A stretch of DNA of 64,000 bases from Glaciecola blandensis. Lineage in GTDB: Bacteria; Pseudomonadota; Gammaproteobacteria; Enterobacterales; Alteromonadaceae. How positions within the stretch are numbered: the stretch's first letter is position 1; the number at the start of each line of letters is the position of its first letter. The stretch lies in contig NZ_JAVRIE010000002.1 in NCBI RefSeq assembly GCF_031846165.1, positions 248,001 through 312,000 of the forward strand, written 5' to 3'. The translations under genes and the position numbers were made by a program. Shown piece after piece: positions 7,471-15,644 of this stretch. The notes beneath the pieces are model-generated. The model saw only the letters and a list, made by a program, of their open reading frames with translations. It made no database searches and was not told the origin of the DNA.

Positions 7471-8883
7471 ATGGTGAATCAAAAAGTAAGGTGTTTACAT
7501 TCAAACATTCGTCACACAGTAAAAACCTTTGCATCAATAGTACTAGTCGCCAGTTCGCTGCTAACAGTAAGTGCAAGTGTAAGTGCGGCTGACAAAGTAG
7601 GTTACGCCGAAAAAGAAGAGCTGAAATTTGGCTTTATCAAGCTTACAGACATGGCGCCCTTGGCGGTGGCTTATGAAAAAGGTTACTTCGAAGACGAGGG
7701 CTTGTATGTAACCTTGGAAGCACAAGCCAACTGGAAAGTGCTTCTGGACCGTGTAATTGATGGTCAGTTAGATGGCGCACATATGCTTGCCGGACAACCA
7801 TTAGGCGCCACGATTGGATACGGTACAAAAGCACACATTGTGACTGCGTTTAGTATGGATTTAAATGGTAACGGCATTACCATGTCGAACGACATTTGGT
7901 CACAAATGAAAGCTAATATCCCGCATGAGAATGGCAAACCAGTGCATCCTATCAAAGCAGACTATTTGAAGCCGGTGGTCGACAAGTTTGCAAGCGAAGG
8001 AAAGCCTTTCAAAATGGGCATGGTTTTTCCTGTTTCTACTCACAATTATGAACTTCGCTACTGGCTCGCGGCCGGTGGCATTCATCCAGGCTACTACGCA
8101 CCGCATAAAGGTGATACGAGTGGTCAAATTGATGCGCAAGCCCTGTTATCAGTAACACCGCCACCGCAAATGCCTGCCACGATGGAAGCCGGAACGATCC
8201 ACGGGTATTGCGTTGGAGAACCATGGAACCAACAAGCGGTATTTAAGGGTATTGGTGTGCCGGTAATTACTGACTACGAAATTTGGAAGAATAACCCTGA
8301 GAAAGTGTTTGGTGTAAGCGCTAAATGGGCTGAAGAAAATCCGAATACACATATTCGCGTGGTTAAAGCCATGATCAGAGCGGCCATGTGGCTTGATGCG
8401 AATGACAACGCAAACCGTCCTGAGGCGGTAAAAATATTGGCGAAAAGCACTTACGTTGGTGCTGATGAAGAAGTCATCGCGAATAGCATGACGGGTACTT
8501 TTGAATATGAAAAAGGTGATGTTCGCTCTGTGCCAGACTTCAATGTCTTTTTCCGTCACAACGCGACTTATCCCTATTATAGCGATGCTATTTGGTATCT
8601 GACTCAAATGCGTCGCTGGGGACAAATATCGGACGCGAAATCAGATGACTGGTATATGGAAACGGCGAAGGAGGTTTACAAGCCTGAAATATACTCCATT
8701 GCCGCTTTAGAGTTAATAAAAGAGGGCAAAGCGGATCCGAAAGACTTCCCTGACTTTACTTCGGAAACAGGCTTTAAGCCGCCTCAGACCGAGTTTATCG
8801 ACAATGTGACCTTTGATGGTAGTCAGCCGAATGCTTACTTAGAATCCTTCAAAATTGGTTTGAAAGGTCAAGACAAGCTGTAA
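7471..8883 (+). CDS. nrtA: Nitrate ABC transporter substrate-binding protein NrtA
   Basis: This is the periplasmic nitrate/nitrite-binding protein of an ABC importer. The first 39 residues form a Sec-type signal peptide (basic start, hydrophobic SIVLVASSLLTV core, predicted cleavage after SVSA). The mature part begins with the family pattern LKFGFIKLTDMAPLAVAYEKGYFEDEGL. It contains MVFPVSTHNYELRYWLAAGG and YCVGEPWNQQAV, blocks that shape the nitrate site in NrtA. The 470 residues match the usual length. AAGGAA about 10 bases before the ATG is a good ribosome binding site. It is the first gene of an nrtA-nrtB-nrtC-porin transcript and is preceded by the sigma-54/attenuator leader. NasS is its signal-less paralogue. 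Confidence 0.9.
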   Translation: MVNQKVRCLHSNIRHTVKTFASIVLVASSLLTVSASVSAADKVGYAEKEELKFGFIKLTDMAPLAVAYEKGYFEDEGLYVTLEAQANWKVLLDRVIDGQLDGAHMLAGQPLGATIGYGTKAHIVTAFSMDLNGNGITMSNDIWSQMKANIPHENGKPVHPIKADYLKPVVDKFASEGKPFKMGMVFPVSTHNYELRYWLAAGGIHPGYYAPHKGDTSGQIDAQALLSVTPPPQMPATMEAGTIHGYCVGEPWNQQAVFKGIGVPVITDYEIWKNNPEKVFGVSAKWAEENPNTHIRVVKAMIRAAMWLDANDNANRPEAVKILAKSTYVGADEEVIANSMTGTFEYEKGDVRSVPDFNVFFRHNATYPYYSDAIWYLTQMRRWGQISDAKSDDWYMETAKEVYKPEIYSIAALELIKEGKADPKDFPDFTSETGFKPPQTEFIDNVTFDGSQPNAYLESFKIGLKGQDKL

Positions 8884-8916
8884 AACAAAAGCAAGGTTGA
8901 TAAAGGAGCCTAGATT

Positions 8917-9909
8917 ATGTTGAAAACAAATACTGCACCGGTTTTATTTCAAAAGATGAAAACCAATATGGTGAAAGACAAATTCTTTGCCACTTTAAAT
9001 GCCTTGTTGCTACCGATTATTGGCATCTTACTATTTGTTGCGTTGTGGGCTGCCGTTGCCAAAAATATTGATACATCTTTGGGTGAATTCCCCGGTCCAA
9101 TGGCGGTTTGGGAGCAAAGTAGTGTGCTGATTGATGAGCATAATGCGCAGCAAGAAAAAGCTGAGGCCTTTTATGCCAGGCAGGAAGAGCGCAACGCCAA
9201 ACGTGTTGCCGATGACCCAAGTTATGCAGCAAAAGTTCGACCTTTTACAGGTGCGCCAACTTTCTTTGACCAAATTTGGACGAGTTTGTACACAGTGAGT
9301 ATTGGCTTTTTAATGGCATCATTGATTGCTGTCCCACTCGGTATCCTGTGTGGTTTGAGCAAAGGAACCTATGTTGCCATCAATCCACTCATTCAGTTAT
9401 TTAAACCGGTATCACCTTTGGCATGGTTGCCTCTAGTGACCATGGTAGTCAGCGCAGTTTACGTTAGCGACGATCCGATGTTTTCAAAATCATTTGTGAC
9501 ATCTGCATTTACGGTCGCTCTATGTTGTCTATGGCCAACCTTGATCAATACCGCGGTGGGTGTATCAAGTATCGATAAAGACCTCATTAACGTCAGTAAA
9601 GTATTGCGATTAAACGCCTTTAATCACGTACTAAAAATTGTTCTACCGTCTTCTATTCCAGCTATTTTTACGGGCTTGCGATTGAGTTTGGGAATTGGCT
9701 GGATGGTGTTAATTGCCGCAGAAATGTTGGCGCAAAACCCTGGGCTCGGTAAGTTTGTGTGGGATGAATTCCAAAATGGCAGTTCGGAGTCCTTAGCGCG
9801 AATTATGGTCGCCGTATTGACGATAGGCATTATCGGTTTTGCGCTTGATAGACTCATGCTAATGCTGCAGCGCAAGGTAAGTTGGGACAAGAGTGCAACA
9901 TTACGCTAA
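8917..9909 (+). CDS. nrtB: Nitrate ABC transporter permease NrtB
   Basis: This is the inner-membrane permease of the nitrate importer, BPD-transp-1 family. A first membrane segment lies at about residues 27-48. A long charged cytoplasmic or periplasmic insertion follows at about 60-115, rich in E, K, A and R. The core then has five or so further membrane helices. The EAA loop that contacts the ATPase is seen in the segment VLPSSIPAIFTGLRLSLGIG. The charged insertion after the first helix is typical of proteobacterial NrtB, not of SsuC or TauC. It begins 33 bases after nrtA with a GGAG-type binding site (AAAGGAGCC) and ends 43 bases before the ATPase gene. Confidence 0.88.
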   Translation: MLKTNTAPVLFQKMKTNMVKDKFFATLNALLLPIIGILLFVALWAAVAKNIDTSLGEFPGPMAVWEQSSVLIDEHNAQQEKAEAFYARQEERNAKRVADDPSYAAKVRPFTGAPTFFDQIWTSLYTVSIGFLMASLIAVPLGILCGLSKGTYVAINPLIQLFKPVSPLAWLPLVTMVVSAVYVSDDPMFSKSFVTSAFTVALCCLWPTLINTAVGVSSIDKDLINVSKVLRLNAFNHVLKIVLPSSIPAIFTGLRLSLGIGWMVLIAAEMLAQNPGLGKFVWDEFQNGSSESLARIMVAVLTIGIIGFALDRLMLMLQRKVSWDKSATLR

Positions 9910-9952
9910 ATCGAAAGAAATAATAAAGCACACGCGAGTGCGAGGAGCAATG

Positions 9953-10855
9953 ATGAAAAACAATCCAAAAGCCAGTTCACAGGAAGCTTTAGAAGAGAGT
10001 CGTCTTCAACGCCACCTAGAGCTTTCACAAGTTGGTATTGATTTTCCGACACCTAAAGGACCTTTTACCGCTTTACAGGATGTTAATCTGAAAATTGCCA
10101 AAGGCGAGTTTGTGAGTCTTATCGGGCATTCAGGTTGTGGTAAATCCACGGTATTGAATATCGTTGCTGGCTTACATCAAGCAAGCTCAGGTGGTGTTAT
10201 CTTAGACAATCAGGAAGTGAATGCACCTGGCCCCGAGCGCGCCGTGGTTTTTCAAAACCATTCTTTGTTGCCTTGGCTTTCAGTCTACAAAAACGTGGAG
10301 CTCGCAGTGAAGCAAACTCGGCAAGGCCGCAATAAAGCTGAGATTAAAGAGTGGGTGCAACATAACTTAGATTTGGTCCACATGACTCACGCAGCGGATA
10401 AATTGCCTTCTGAAATATCAGGCGGTATGAAGCAGCGTGTGGGTATCGCCCGTGCTTTGTCTATGGAACCGAAAGTCTTGTTAATGGATGAACCCTTCGG
10501 TGCCTTGGATGCCCTCACCCGAGCTCACTTACAAGATTCCGTTATGGAAATTCACGCGAGTCTTGGTAACACCGTGATTATGATCACGCACGACGTCGAC
10601 GAGGCCGTGCTTCTTTCTGACCGAATTGTGATGATGACCAACGGCCCAGCCGCGACCATTGGCGAAATTTTAGAGGTAGATCTCGAACGTCCTCGCAATA
10701 GATTGGAAATGGCCGATAACCTCAAATACAACCAATACCGTCACGCAGTATTAACCTTCTTGTATGAAAAACAAAAGAAGATTGAAACGGTTGGCGCGGC
10801 AAAATCTGATTTGAGTAAAGGGAAAATGAGTAAGAAAAAAAGTAGTGCCGCATAG
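9953..10855 (+). CDS. nrtC: Nitrate ABC transporter ATP-binding protein (NrtC/NrtD type)
   Basis: This is the ATPase that drives nitrate import with NrtB. From the ATG at 9953 it has 300 residues. Walker A GHSGCGKS lies at residues 58-65. The Q-loop is in VVFQNHSLLPWL, the ABC signature is SGGMKQR, Walker B is VLLMDEPFGALDA, and the switch His is in MITHDVDEA. Unlike cyanobacterial NrtC it has no C-terminal NrtA-like domain, so it is NrtD-like in size. The start is not certain: an AGGAG at 9943-9947 favours 9953 over the adjacent ATG at 9950 and over an upstream GTG at 9893, which would overlap nrtB. The tail is lysine-rich. Confidence 0.88.
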   Translation: MKNNPKASSQEALEESRLQRHLELSQVGIDFPTPKGPFTALQDVNLKIAKGEFVSLIGHSGCGKSTVLNIVAGLHQASSGGVILDNQEVNAPGPERAVVFQNHSLLPWLSVYKNVELAVKQTRQGRNKAEIKEWVQHNLDLVHMTHAADKLPSEISGGMKQRVGIARALSMEPKVLLMDEPFGALDALTRAHLQDSVMEIHASLGNTVIMITHDVDEAVLLSDRIVMMTNGPAATIGEILEVDLERPRNRLEMADNLKYNQYRHAVLTFLYEKQKKIETVGAAKSDLSKGKMSKKKSSAA

Positions 10856-10977
10856 CAGCGCTTCCCTTACGTTCTAACTTTTAATCACTAAATTGGCTGA
10901 ATACATTTTTCAGCTATTGAACGCAATTCATTATATTTGAGCGGCTCGTTTGTGCTGCCTATAAAAAAGGAAATAAC

Positions 10978-12198
10978 ATGAAATTTCATTACTCTTCTTT
11001 ATCAATGTGTGTCGCTTTAGCAATGTCTGTTGGACTGAGTGCAGAAACGCAAGCAGCAGATACCTTTTACGAGGCACTAAGCGAAGGTAAAGCCAAGGCT
11101 GATTTTCGACTCAGATACGAAGATGTGTCGCAAGACAATGCGGTTCAGGACGCCAGCGCTTTGACATTTAGAACACGCTTGGCTTATACCACTGCTGATT
11201 TGAATGGTTGGTCAGCCTCCATTGAAATGGAGGACAATCGGATTGTGCTTGGGCAAGGGGACTATACCGTCGGGCCTGCTGCTTATAATCTTGGCGAGTA
11301 CAGCGTGATTGCCGATCCCGAATTTACGGAAGTTGATGTTGCATTTGTTCAGTACAAAACTGATAAAGCGACGTTCAAAATTGGCCGACAAGTCATTGCT
11401 TTGGACAATCACCGTTTTGTAGGACATGTTGGCTGGCGCCAAGATCGACAGACGTTTGATGCTGCCACTGCAATTTATCAGCCTACTGATAAGTTTACTG
11501 CGAAATACAGCTACATTACTCAACGTAACCGCATTTTCGGTGAGTTCGCTGATTTAGATGCCAAAGACCATTTGTTGAACTTAGGATACCGTACATCGTT
11601 TGGTACATTTACCGGCTATAGTTATTTGCTAGAAGTAGACAACGACACAGATAATGCCTTAGATACGTATGGTTTGAGCTTCAAAGGAGCAACGAAAGCA
11701 AAGTCTAAATCCGATGCTAGCTTTTCTTACATGCTTGAATATGCAACGCAGAGCAGTGAGTCTGCCGTAGCAAAGTTTGATGCGGACTATTTATTCGCCG
11801 AGTTTGGCGTAAGTTATAGCGGTATTAACGCGAAGTTGGGATATGAGGTTTTAGGGTCAGATGATGGCGTCTATGGCTTCTCAACACCTTTGGCAACCCT
11901 GCATAAGTTTAATGGTTGGAGTGACCAATTCTTAGGTACGCCTGCACAGGGCTTAGTTGATACTAGCATCAGCGTTTCAGGAAAAGTTGCGGGCGGTAGT
12001 TGGCTAGCTGCATATCACGATTTTAGTGCGGATGAGTCGAGTGACACAGTTGACGACCTGGGTTCAGAAATTAATCTGCAATATGTCAAACCATTCGGTG
12101 GGCACTATACTGCAGCAATTAAATACGCCACATATTCAGGTGAGAGTGGCCGAGTCGATGCGGACAAAATTTGGTTATGGTTATCAACTAAGTTTTAA
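10978..12198 (+). CDS. Outer-membrane porin-like protein, probable nitrate channel
   Basis: The 406-residue protein has a signal peptide of 26 residues (cleavage after AETQA). The body consists of amphipathic alternating strands and ends in an aromatic residue (LWLSTKF), the usual signature of an outer-membrane beta-barrel. The N-terminal FRLRYEDVSQDNAVQDASALTFRTRL pattern resembles the alginate-export/porin group. Its position as the last gene of the nrt transcript, 122 bases after the ATPase and before a strong terminator, suggests that it lets nitrate cross the outer membrane. This is inferred from context, because the family is not ion-specific. AAAAGGAAATAAC before the ATG is a good ribosome binding site. 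Confidence 0.75.
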   Translation: MKFHYSSLSMCVALAMSVGLSAETQAADTFYEALSEGKAKADFRLRYEDVSQDNAVQDASALTFRTRLAYTTADLNGWSASIEMEDNRIVLGQGDYTVGPAAYNLGEYSVIADPEFTEVDVAFVQYKTDKATFKIGRQVIALDNHRFVGHVGWRQDRQTFDAATAIYQPTDKFTAKYSYITQRNRIFGEFADLDAKDHLLNLGYRTSFGTFTGYSYLLEVDNDTDNALDTYGLSFKGATKAKSKSDASFSYMLEYATQSSESAVAKFDADYLFAEFGVSYSGINAKLGYEVLGSDDGVYGFSTPLATLHKFNGWSDQFLGTPAQGLVDTSISVSGKVAGGSWLAAYHDFSADESSDTVDDLGSEINLQYVKPFGGHYTAAIKYATYSGESGRVDADKIWLWLSTKF

Positions 12199-12222
12199 CT
12201 TGCCGCTGAGAGATGAATACAA

Positions 12223-12251
12223 AAAGGCCCAAACATGTTTGTTTGGGCCTT
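12223..12251. terminator. Bidirectional intrinsic terminator between the porin and GntR genes
   Basis: AAGGCCCAAACA at 12224-12235 pairs with TGTTTGGGCCTT at 12240-12251 around a short loop. The A run before and the T residues after the stem let it serve both convergent genes. Confidence 0.75.
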
Positions 12252-12279
12252 AGTTCTAAACGTTAAATGAGAATATCGC

Positions 12280-13011
12280 TTAACCAACTAAGTGATTGAG
12301 TGAATATAAATCACGTGTTTGATTCGATTGCTTTCTGACTTCTTCTAAAGCCTTAGCCTCGCTGATGGCAAACAAAGTGTTGATTAAGCGGTTAAAGTGC
12401 AGGTGCATAGCTGCTCTTGCTTCTGCTGAATCACGTTTCTGTAATGCCAAATAAATATTTCTGTGCTCTTCCATACGATCGCTATCGCTACCGTCGCAAA
12501 CGCTCTTGTAAGCATTTATGATTTCAGGCTCGGAATCGCGCAGTTGCCAAAATTGTTCAACAGCAAGTAACACTGCGCTATTGCGCGTCGCTCTTGATAT
12601 GATCAGATGAAATTCGCGGTCAGCTTTCTCTGGCTCGATACCTTTTTCCATCGCTGTTAATGTTTCATCAAGTCTGGCTAATTCTTCTTCGGTGATCGAG
12701 ACCGCAGCTAAAGCAGCCGCTTCACCTTCGACAAGCGCGCGGGCTTGGGTAAGTTCAAATGCACTCACCTTCACATTGGAGCTGGCTGTATTTGGGTTTT
12801 CTAACACATATACACCAGAGCTCGTTTTAACTTCAACACGTTGACGAACTTCTAAAGCAATAATTGCTTCACGGATGGTCGGTCGACTAACGTTGAAAGT
12901 TTCAGCGAGTTCTCTTTCTGGTGGTAATCGACTACCAGGGGGATACTTTCCTGAGTCGATGAGTACTTCTATTTTTTCGACAATCTGCCAAAACATACGG
13001 CGATTTTTCAT
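12280..13011 (-). CDS. FadR-type GntR family transcriptional regulator
   Basis: The 243-residue protein has an N-terminal winged helix (residues about 10-75, with PPGSRLPPERELAETFNVSRPTIREAI). A C-terminal FCD ligand-binding domain (about 90-225) follows, with the metal- and ligand-site type histidines in REFHLIISRAT and MHLHFNRLI. It is transcribed away from the sugar kinase gene. The gap between them has TTGGT-type inverted repeats like those bound by UxuR/ExuR/KdgR-like GntR proteins of hexuronate metabolism. A role in control of 2-keto-3-deoxygluconate use is therefore inferred. The convergent nitrate operon ends at the shared terminator and is probably unrelated. Confidence 0.82.
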   Translation of the reverse strand: MKNRRMFWQIVEKIEVLIDSGKYPPGSRLPPERELAETFNVSRPTIREAIIALEVRQRVEVKTSSGVYVLENPNTASSNVKVSAFELTQARALVEGEAAALAAVSITEEELARLDETLTAMEKGIEPEKADREFHLIISRATRNSAVLLAVEQFWQLRDSEPEIINAYKSVCDGSDSDRMEEHRNIYLALQKRDSAEARAAMHLHFNRLINTLFAISEAKALEEVRKQSNQTRDLYSLNHLVG

Positions 13012-13101
13012 TTTTCTACCTTTTACCCAAACACAATTTCTTTGTTGCTTAATCGCACTAGTGCTAATTTCTTATTATTTGCGTTATATTAACTTAAATC
13101 C

Positions 13102-13116
13102 TGGTTTAAATAACCA
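13102..13116. promoter_or_regulatory. Inverted repeat in the GntR promoter, candidate autoregulatory operator
   Basis: TGGTT-TAAAT-AACCA forms a 15-base dyad 91 bases upstream of the GntR start codon. It shares the TGGT half-site with the two sites near the kinase promoter. Confidence 0.35.
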
Positions 13117-13210
13117 AAAAGTTAGGATAGGACGACCGAAATCCGCACAGGATTAACATGCTTTATACTAATTTTACATAATTAGCACAACTAAAGCATA
13201 CACCCATTGT

Positions 13211-13246
13211 TTGGTATTACAATAATTTTTGAATTGGTAATAACAA
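13211..13246. promoter_or_regulatory. Two GntR/UxuR-like operator sites upstream of the sugar kinase
   Basis: TTGGTATTACAA (13211-13222) and TTGGTAATAACAA (13234-13246) are near-palindromes of the TTGGTATACCAA type recognised by UxuR/ExuR-like GntR regulators. Their starts are 23 bases apart, about two helical turns. They end just before the kinase promoter. Confidence 0.5.
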
Positions 13247-13260
13247 ATAATTAAAAGTGG

Positions 13261-13289
13261 TTGACAAAAAAACGGTATGTTGATTAGAT
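13261..13289 (+). promoter_or_regulatory. Sigma-70 promoter of the sugar kinase gene
   Basis: TTGACA at 13261-13266 is a perfect -35. After a 17-base spacer, TTAGAT at 13284-13289 serves as the -10. Transcription from it would start at about 13295-13297. That is downstream of a GTG at 13291 and decides the kinase start in favour of the ATG at 13324. Confidence 0.65.
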
Positions 13290-13323
13290 CGTGAGCCAAA
13301 TAAAGCGCTATAAAGATGAAGAA

Positions 13324-14292
13324 ATGCACTCAGAATCAGATATATTTAAACAACTTCGCGGCCCTCTAGTTTTCGCTGGCGAATGTATGCTGGAACTCGT
13401 TAACAAAGGGGCGTCTCAACTGGCGAAGTCCTATGCTGGCGACTTATATAATTCCAGTATTTATCTGAAAAGAGCTTTTCCAGAACTCAGTGTCGAGTTC
13501 ATGTCTTGTATCGGTCAAGATATCTTAAGTAATGAGTTACTAGAGCGCTTATTATCTGAGGGTATTGGTGCGCATTTCTTGCCTCAGATTGCTACCCACC
13601 ATTTAGGTGCTTATATGGTAGTAACTGATGAACAGGGTGAGCGTTCGTTTATCTATTGGCGAAACGACAGTGCGGCAAAAAGGCTGATGAGCTCAATGTC
13701 TGCCAATCAAACTAATGCCTTAGACAAAGTTGGACTGTTTTTCTTCTCTGGTATTAGTATTGCCATTTTGCATGATGACGAAAGAACCTTGTTTTGGGAA
13801 AAACTCTCTCAAATGAAACAAGCCGGTGTGACGATTGCCTTTGATCCAAACTACCGTCCTCAGCTTTGGAAGAGTCCTGAAGTAGCGAAAGAGAATATCG
13901 AAAAGGCATTTTCTTTGTCTGACATTCTATTGCCTGGCGTGGATGATTTTGACAAGCTTTATGGCATCACGGATGTTGAGGAATGTATTGCACTATGTCA
14001 GCAATATTCTCCGAAAGAACTGGTGATGAAACAAGGTGAGCGCACAGTGCATATCATTTCGTCTCAAGGGCGAGAAAGTGTGCCAGTTGTTGCTAACAAT
14101 AATGTCGTTGATACAACATCTGCAGGCGATGCTTTTAACGGTGTTTACTTGGGTAGTCGTGTTAGCGGTCATAGTCCCACAGCGTCAGCCAATGCGGCCA
14201 GCGCAGCGGCGAGCAAAGTGATTGAAACGCCTGGCGCGATAATGCCAAAAGCATTGTTCGATGATTTTTGGCAAGCTTATCGCTTCAGCTAA
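13324..14292 (+). CDS. kdgK: PfkB-family sugar kinase, probable 2-keto-3-deoxygluconate kinase
   Basis: This ribokinase-fold kinase is most like KdgK, which phosphorylates 2-keto-3-deoxygluconate to KDPG for the Entner-Doudoroff aldolase. From the ATG at 13324 it has 322 residues. The start region has the GECMLEL pattern. The substrate lid region is followed by IAFDPNYRPQLW, a motif typical of KdgK. The catalytic-base and anion-hole motif reads DTTSAGDAFNG. A GTG 33 bases upstream is in frame, but it lies before the inferred transcription start. The gene stands alone: I see no KDPG aldolase, pectate or alginate lyase nearby. The divergent GntR regulator and its operators imply sugar-acid induction. 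Confidence 0.8.
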   Translation: MHSESDIFKQLRGPLVFAGECMLELVNKGASQLAKSYAGDLYNSSIYLKRAFPELSVEFMSCIGQDILSNELLERLLSEGIGAHFLPQIATHHLGAYMVVTDEQGERSFIYWRNDSAAKRLMSSMSANQTNALDKVGLFFFSGISIAILHDDERTLFWEKLSQMKQAGVTIAFDPNYRPQLWKSPEVAKENIEKAFSLSDILLPGVDDFDKLYGITDVEECIALCQQYSPKELVMKQGERTVHIISSQGRESVPVVANNNVVDTTSAGDAFNGVYLGSRVSGHSPTASANAASAAASKVIETPGAIMPKALFDDFWQAYRFS

Positions 14293-14528
14293 ATATTGCG
14301 AGACCAGCCACATGGCGTTTTCGCCGTCAAAATCAACTAAAACGTAGCGTTCTCAGTTAATTGGGTGTATTCTGACTCGAGGTTCAGGAGTAATTTCCTA
14401 TCAGCAACCAAGCTAAGGGAAATTAGAACCTTGCGAGTAATGGCGAATCAATCAATTTTCGCCAGACCACGAGTGTCAGGCTTAGTCACAAGCTTGCAGT
14501 GGTAAAGCATATGTACAGGGAGAGACTC
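14293..14528 (+). other. Intergenic region with a strongly structured candidate leader RNA
   Basis: I find no reading frame here, but several strong stems. CTCGAGGTTC (14376-14385) pairs with GAACCT (14426-14431) plus CGAG (14434-14437). TAATTTCC (14391-14398) pairs with GGAAATTA (14418-14425). Together they make an 18-pair arm with a five-base AGGAG bulge and a two-base TG bulge. A second hairpin is TGGCGAA (14441-14447) with TTCGCCA (14458-14464). A third has CCAC/GTGG closing an AGGCTT/AAGCTT stem at about 14467-14502. A small GGCG-TTTT-CGCC hairpin at 14314-14325 may belong to the end of the kinase gene. No T-run terminator is present. The RNA would lead into the 45-codon peptide gene. 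No known riboswitch consensus was recognised. Confidence 0.55.
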
Positions 14529-14666
14529 ATGCATTTTAAACGCGATATTATCTTGAGCGCGATTGGCGCTTTGATCATCATGCTAGCGATTGTATTCAGC
14601 ACTAACACCAATTCGGAAGGTGAAGAAAGCCTGCCTCAAGTAGAGCAATTCACCAGCGTTCAATAG
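14529..14666 (+). CDS. Small single-span membrane protein of unknown function
   Basis: A 45-codon frame starts at an ATG preceded by AGGGAGAG, a good ribosome binding site about seven bases upstream. The peptide has a basic start (MHFKRD). One hydrophobic span of about 20 residues (IILSAIGALIIMLAIVF) follows, and then a short acidic, polar tail. This is a signal-anchor or small membrane protein pattern. It lies 85 bases upstream of the ATP-grasp gene, in the same direction, and just after the structured leader. I do not recognise a family. Confidence 0.55.
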   Translation: MHFKRDIILSAIGALIIMLAIVFSTNTNSEGEESLPQVEQFTSVQ

Positions 14667-14751
14667 CTTTAACGTACATCGTGCCAAAGCTAGATAATGT
14701 GTTTCTAATGCTAGTTCATGCAATATCGATGTATTAACTTGGAGCTAATTT

Positions 14752-15618
14752 ATGCGCAAGCTTGCGATCCTTTCTACTGACCACCTTGAAGACTTCTTCG
14801 TTTACGATCGCATGTTAGTGGAACCTCTGAATAAACTCGGTTGGGAAGTTACAGAAATATCATGGCACACAAGCAATCATGATTGGGACCAATATGATGT
14901 CGTTGTGGTCAGAAGCACTTGGGATTACCAAGCCCACTGTGATGCTTTCCTTGATTGTCTTCGTCGTATCGATGCCTCTTCAGCGCAATTACACAATCCC
15001 CTGTCACTCATTGAGTGGAATATTTCTAAGCAATATTTAAAAGAGCTTGAAGACAAAGGTGTGCCAATTGTACCGACTTATTGGGTTGAAAAAGCCTTGG
15101 AACCAAGCGATTTTGCGCTGGCATTCGAACGATTCGCGGCAGATGAATTAGTGATAAAACCGTATGTGAGTGCCAACGCAGATTTCACTTACCGTTTAAA
15201 AAGAGAAGATATTGACGGCAGGTTCGACGCTTTGGCTAAAGAGTTCGAACATCGTGATGCAATGATCCAGCCCTTTTTAAGTAGTATTGTTGATGATGGT
15301 GAGTATTCACTCTTTTATTTTGACTCACACTATAGCCATGCCATTTGCAAACAACCAGCGGCGGGAGACTTTAGAGTTCAAGAAGAGCATGGTGGGGAGT
15401 TAAGCAGTATAAAACCCAGCGAGAAAATGTTTACCCTTGCTCAACAGACTCTGCAAGCTCTTCCATGTGATGCATTGTATGCTCGTATTGATATGGTGAA
15501 CGTAGACGGGCAGCTATGCATTATCGAGGTAGAACTAATAGAGCCAAGCTTGTACTTCAATATGGATAGTAAGTCGGCTGAGTTGTTTTCCGAAATCTTT
15601 GCCAATAAATTTGCTTAA
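14752..15618 (+). CDS. ATP-grasp superfamily protein (RimK/glutathione-synthetase-like)
   Basis: The 288 residues show an N-terminal pre-ATP-grasp part (KLAILSTDHLEDFFVYDRMLVEPL, then VVVRSTWDY). A central ATP-binding lysine block (ELVIKPYVSANADFTYRL) follows. The C-terminal metal-ligand segment is IDMVNVDGQLCIIEVELIEPSLYF, where the conserved acidic residues bind Mg-ATP. Such enzymes join a carboxylate to an amine or thiol, but the substrates cannot be read from the sequence. The AGGAGC-like site (TTGGAGC) precedes the ATG by six to seven bases. The nitrilase follows after 26 bases, so the two are probably co-transcribed and may act in one pathway. Confidence 0.75.
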   Translation: MRKLAILSTDHLEDFFVYDRMLVEPLNKLGWEVTEISWHTSNHDWDQYDVVVVRSTWDYQAHCDAFLDCLRRIDASSAQLHNPLSLIEWNISKQYLKELEDKGVPIVPTYWVEKALEPSDFALAFERFAADELVIKPYVSANADFTYRLKREDIDGRFDALAKEFEHRDAMIQPFLSSIVDDGEYSLFYFDSHYSHAICKQPAAGDFRVQEEHGGELSSIKPSEKMFTLAQQTLQALPCDALYARIDMVNVDGQLCIIEVELIEPSLYFNMDSKSAELFSEIFANKFA

Positions 15619-15644
15619 CTCTGACAAACTGAAAAGGAAGTTTT

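Noticed and set aside
14380..14435. A tRNA or an inverted-repeat mobile element at the long stem.
   Set aside because: There is no anticodon arm, TPsiC sequence or CCA-proximal acceptor stem, and no target duplication or transposase next to it.
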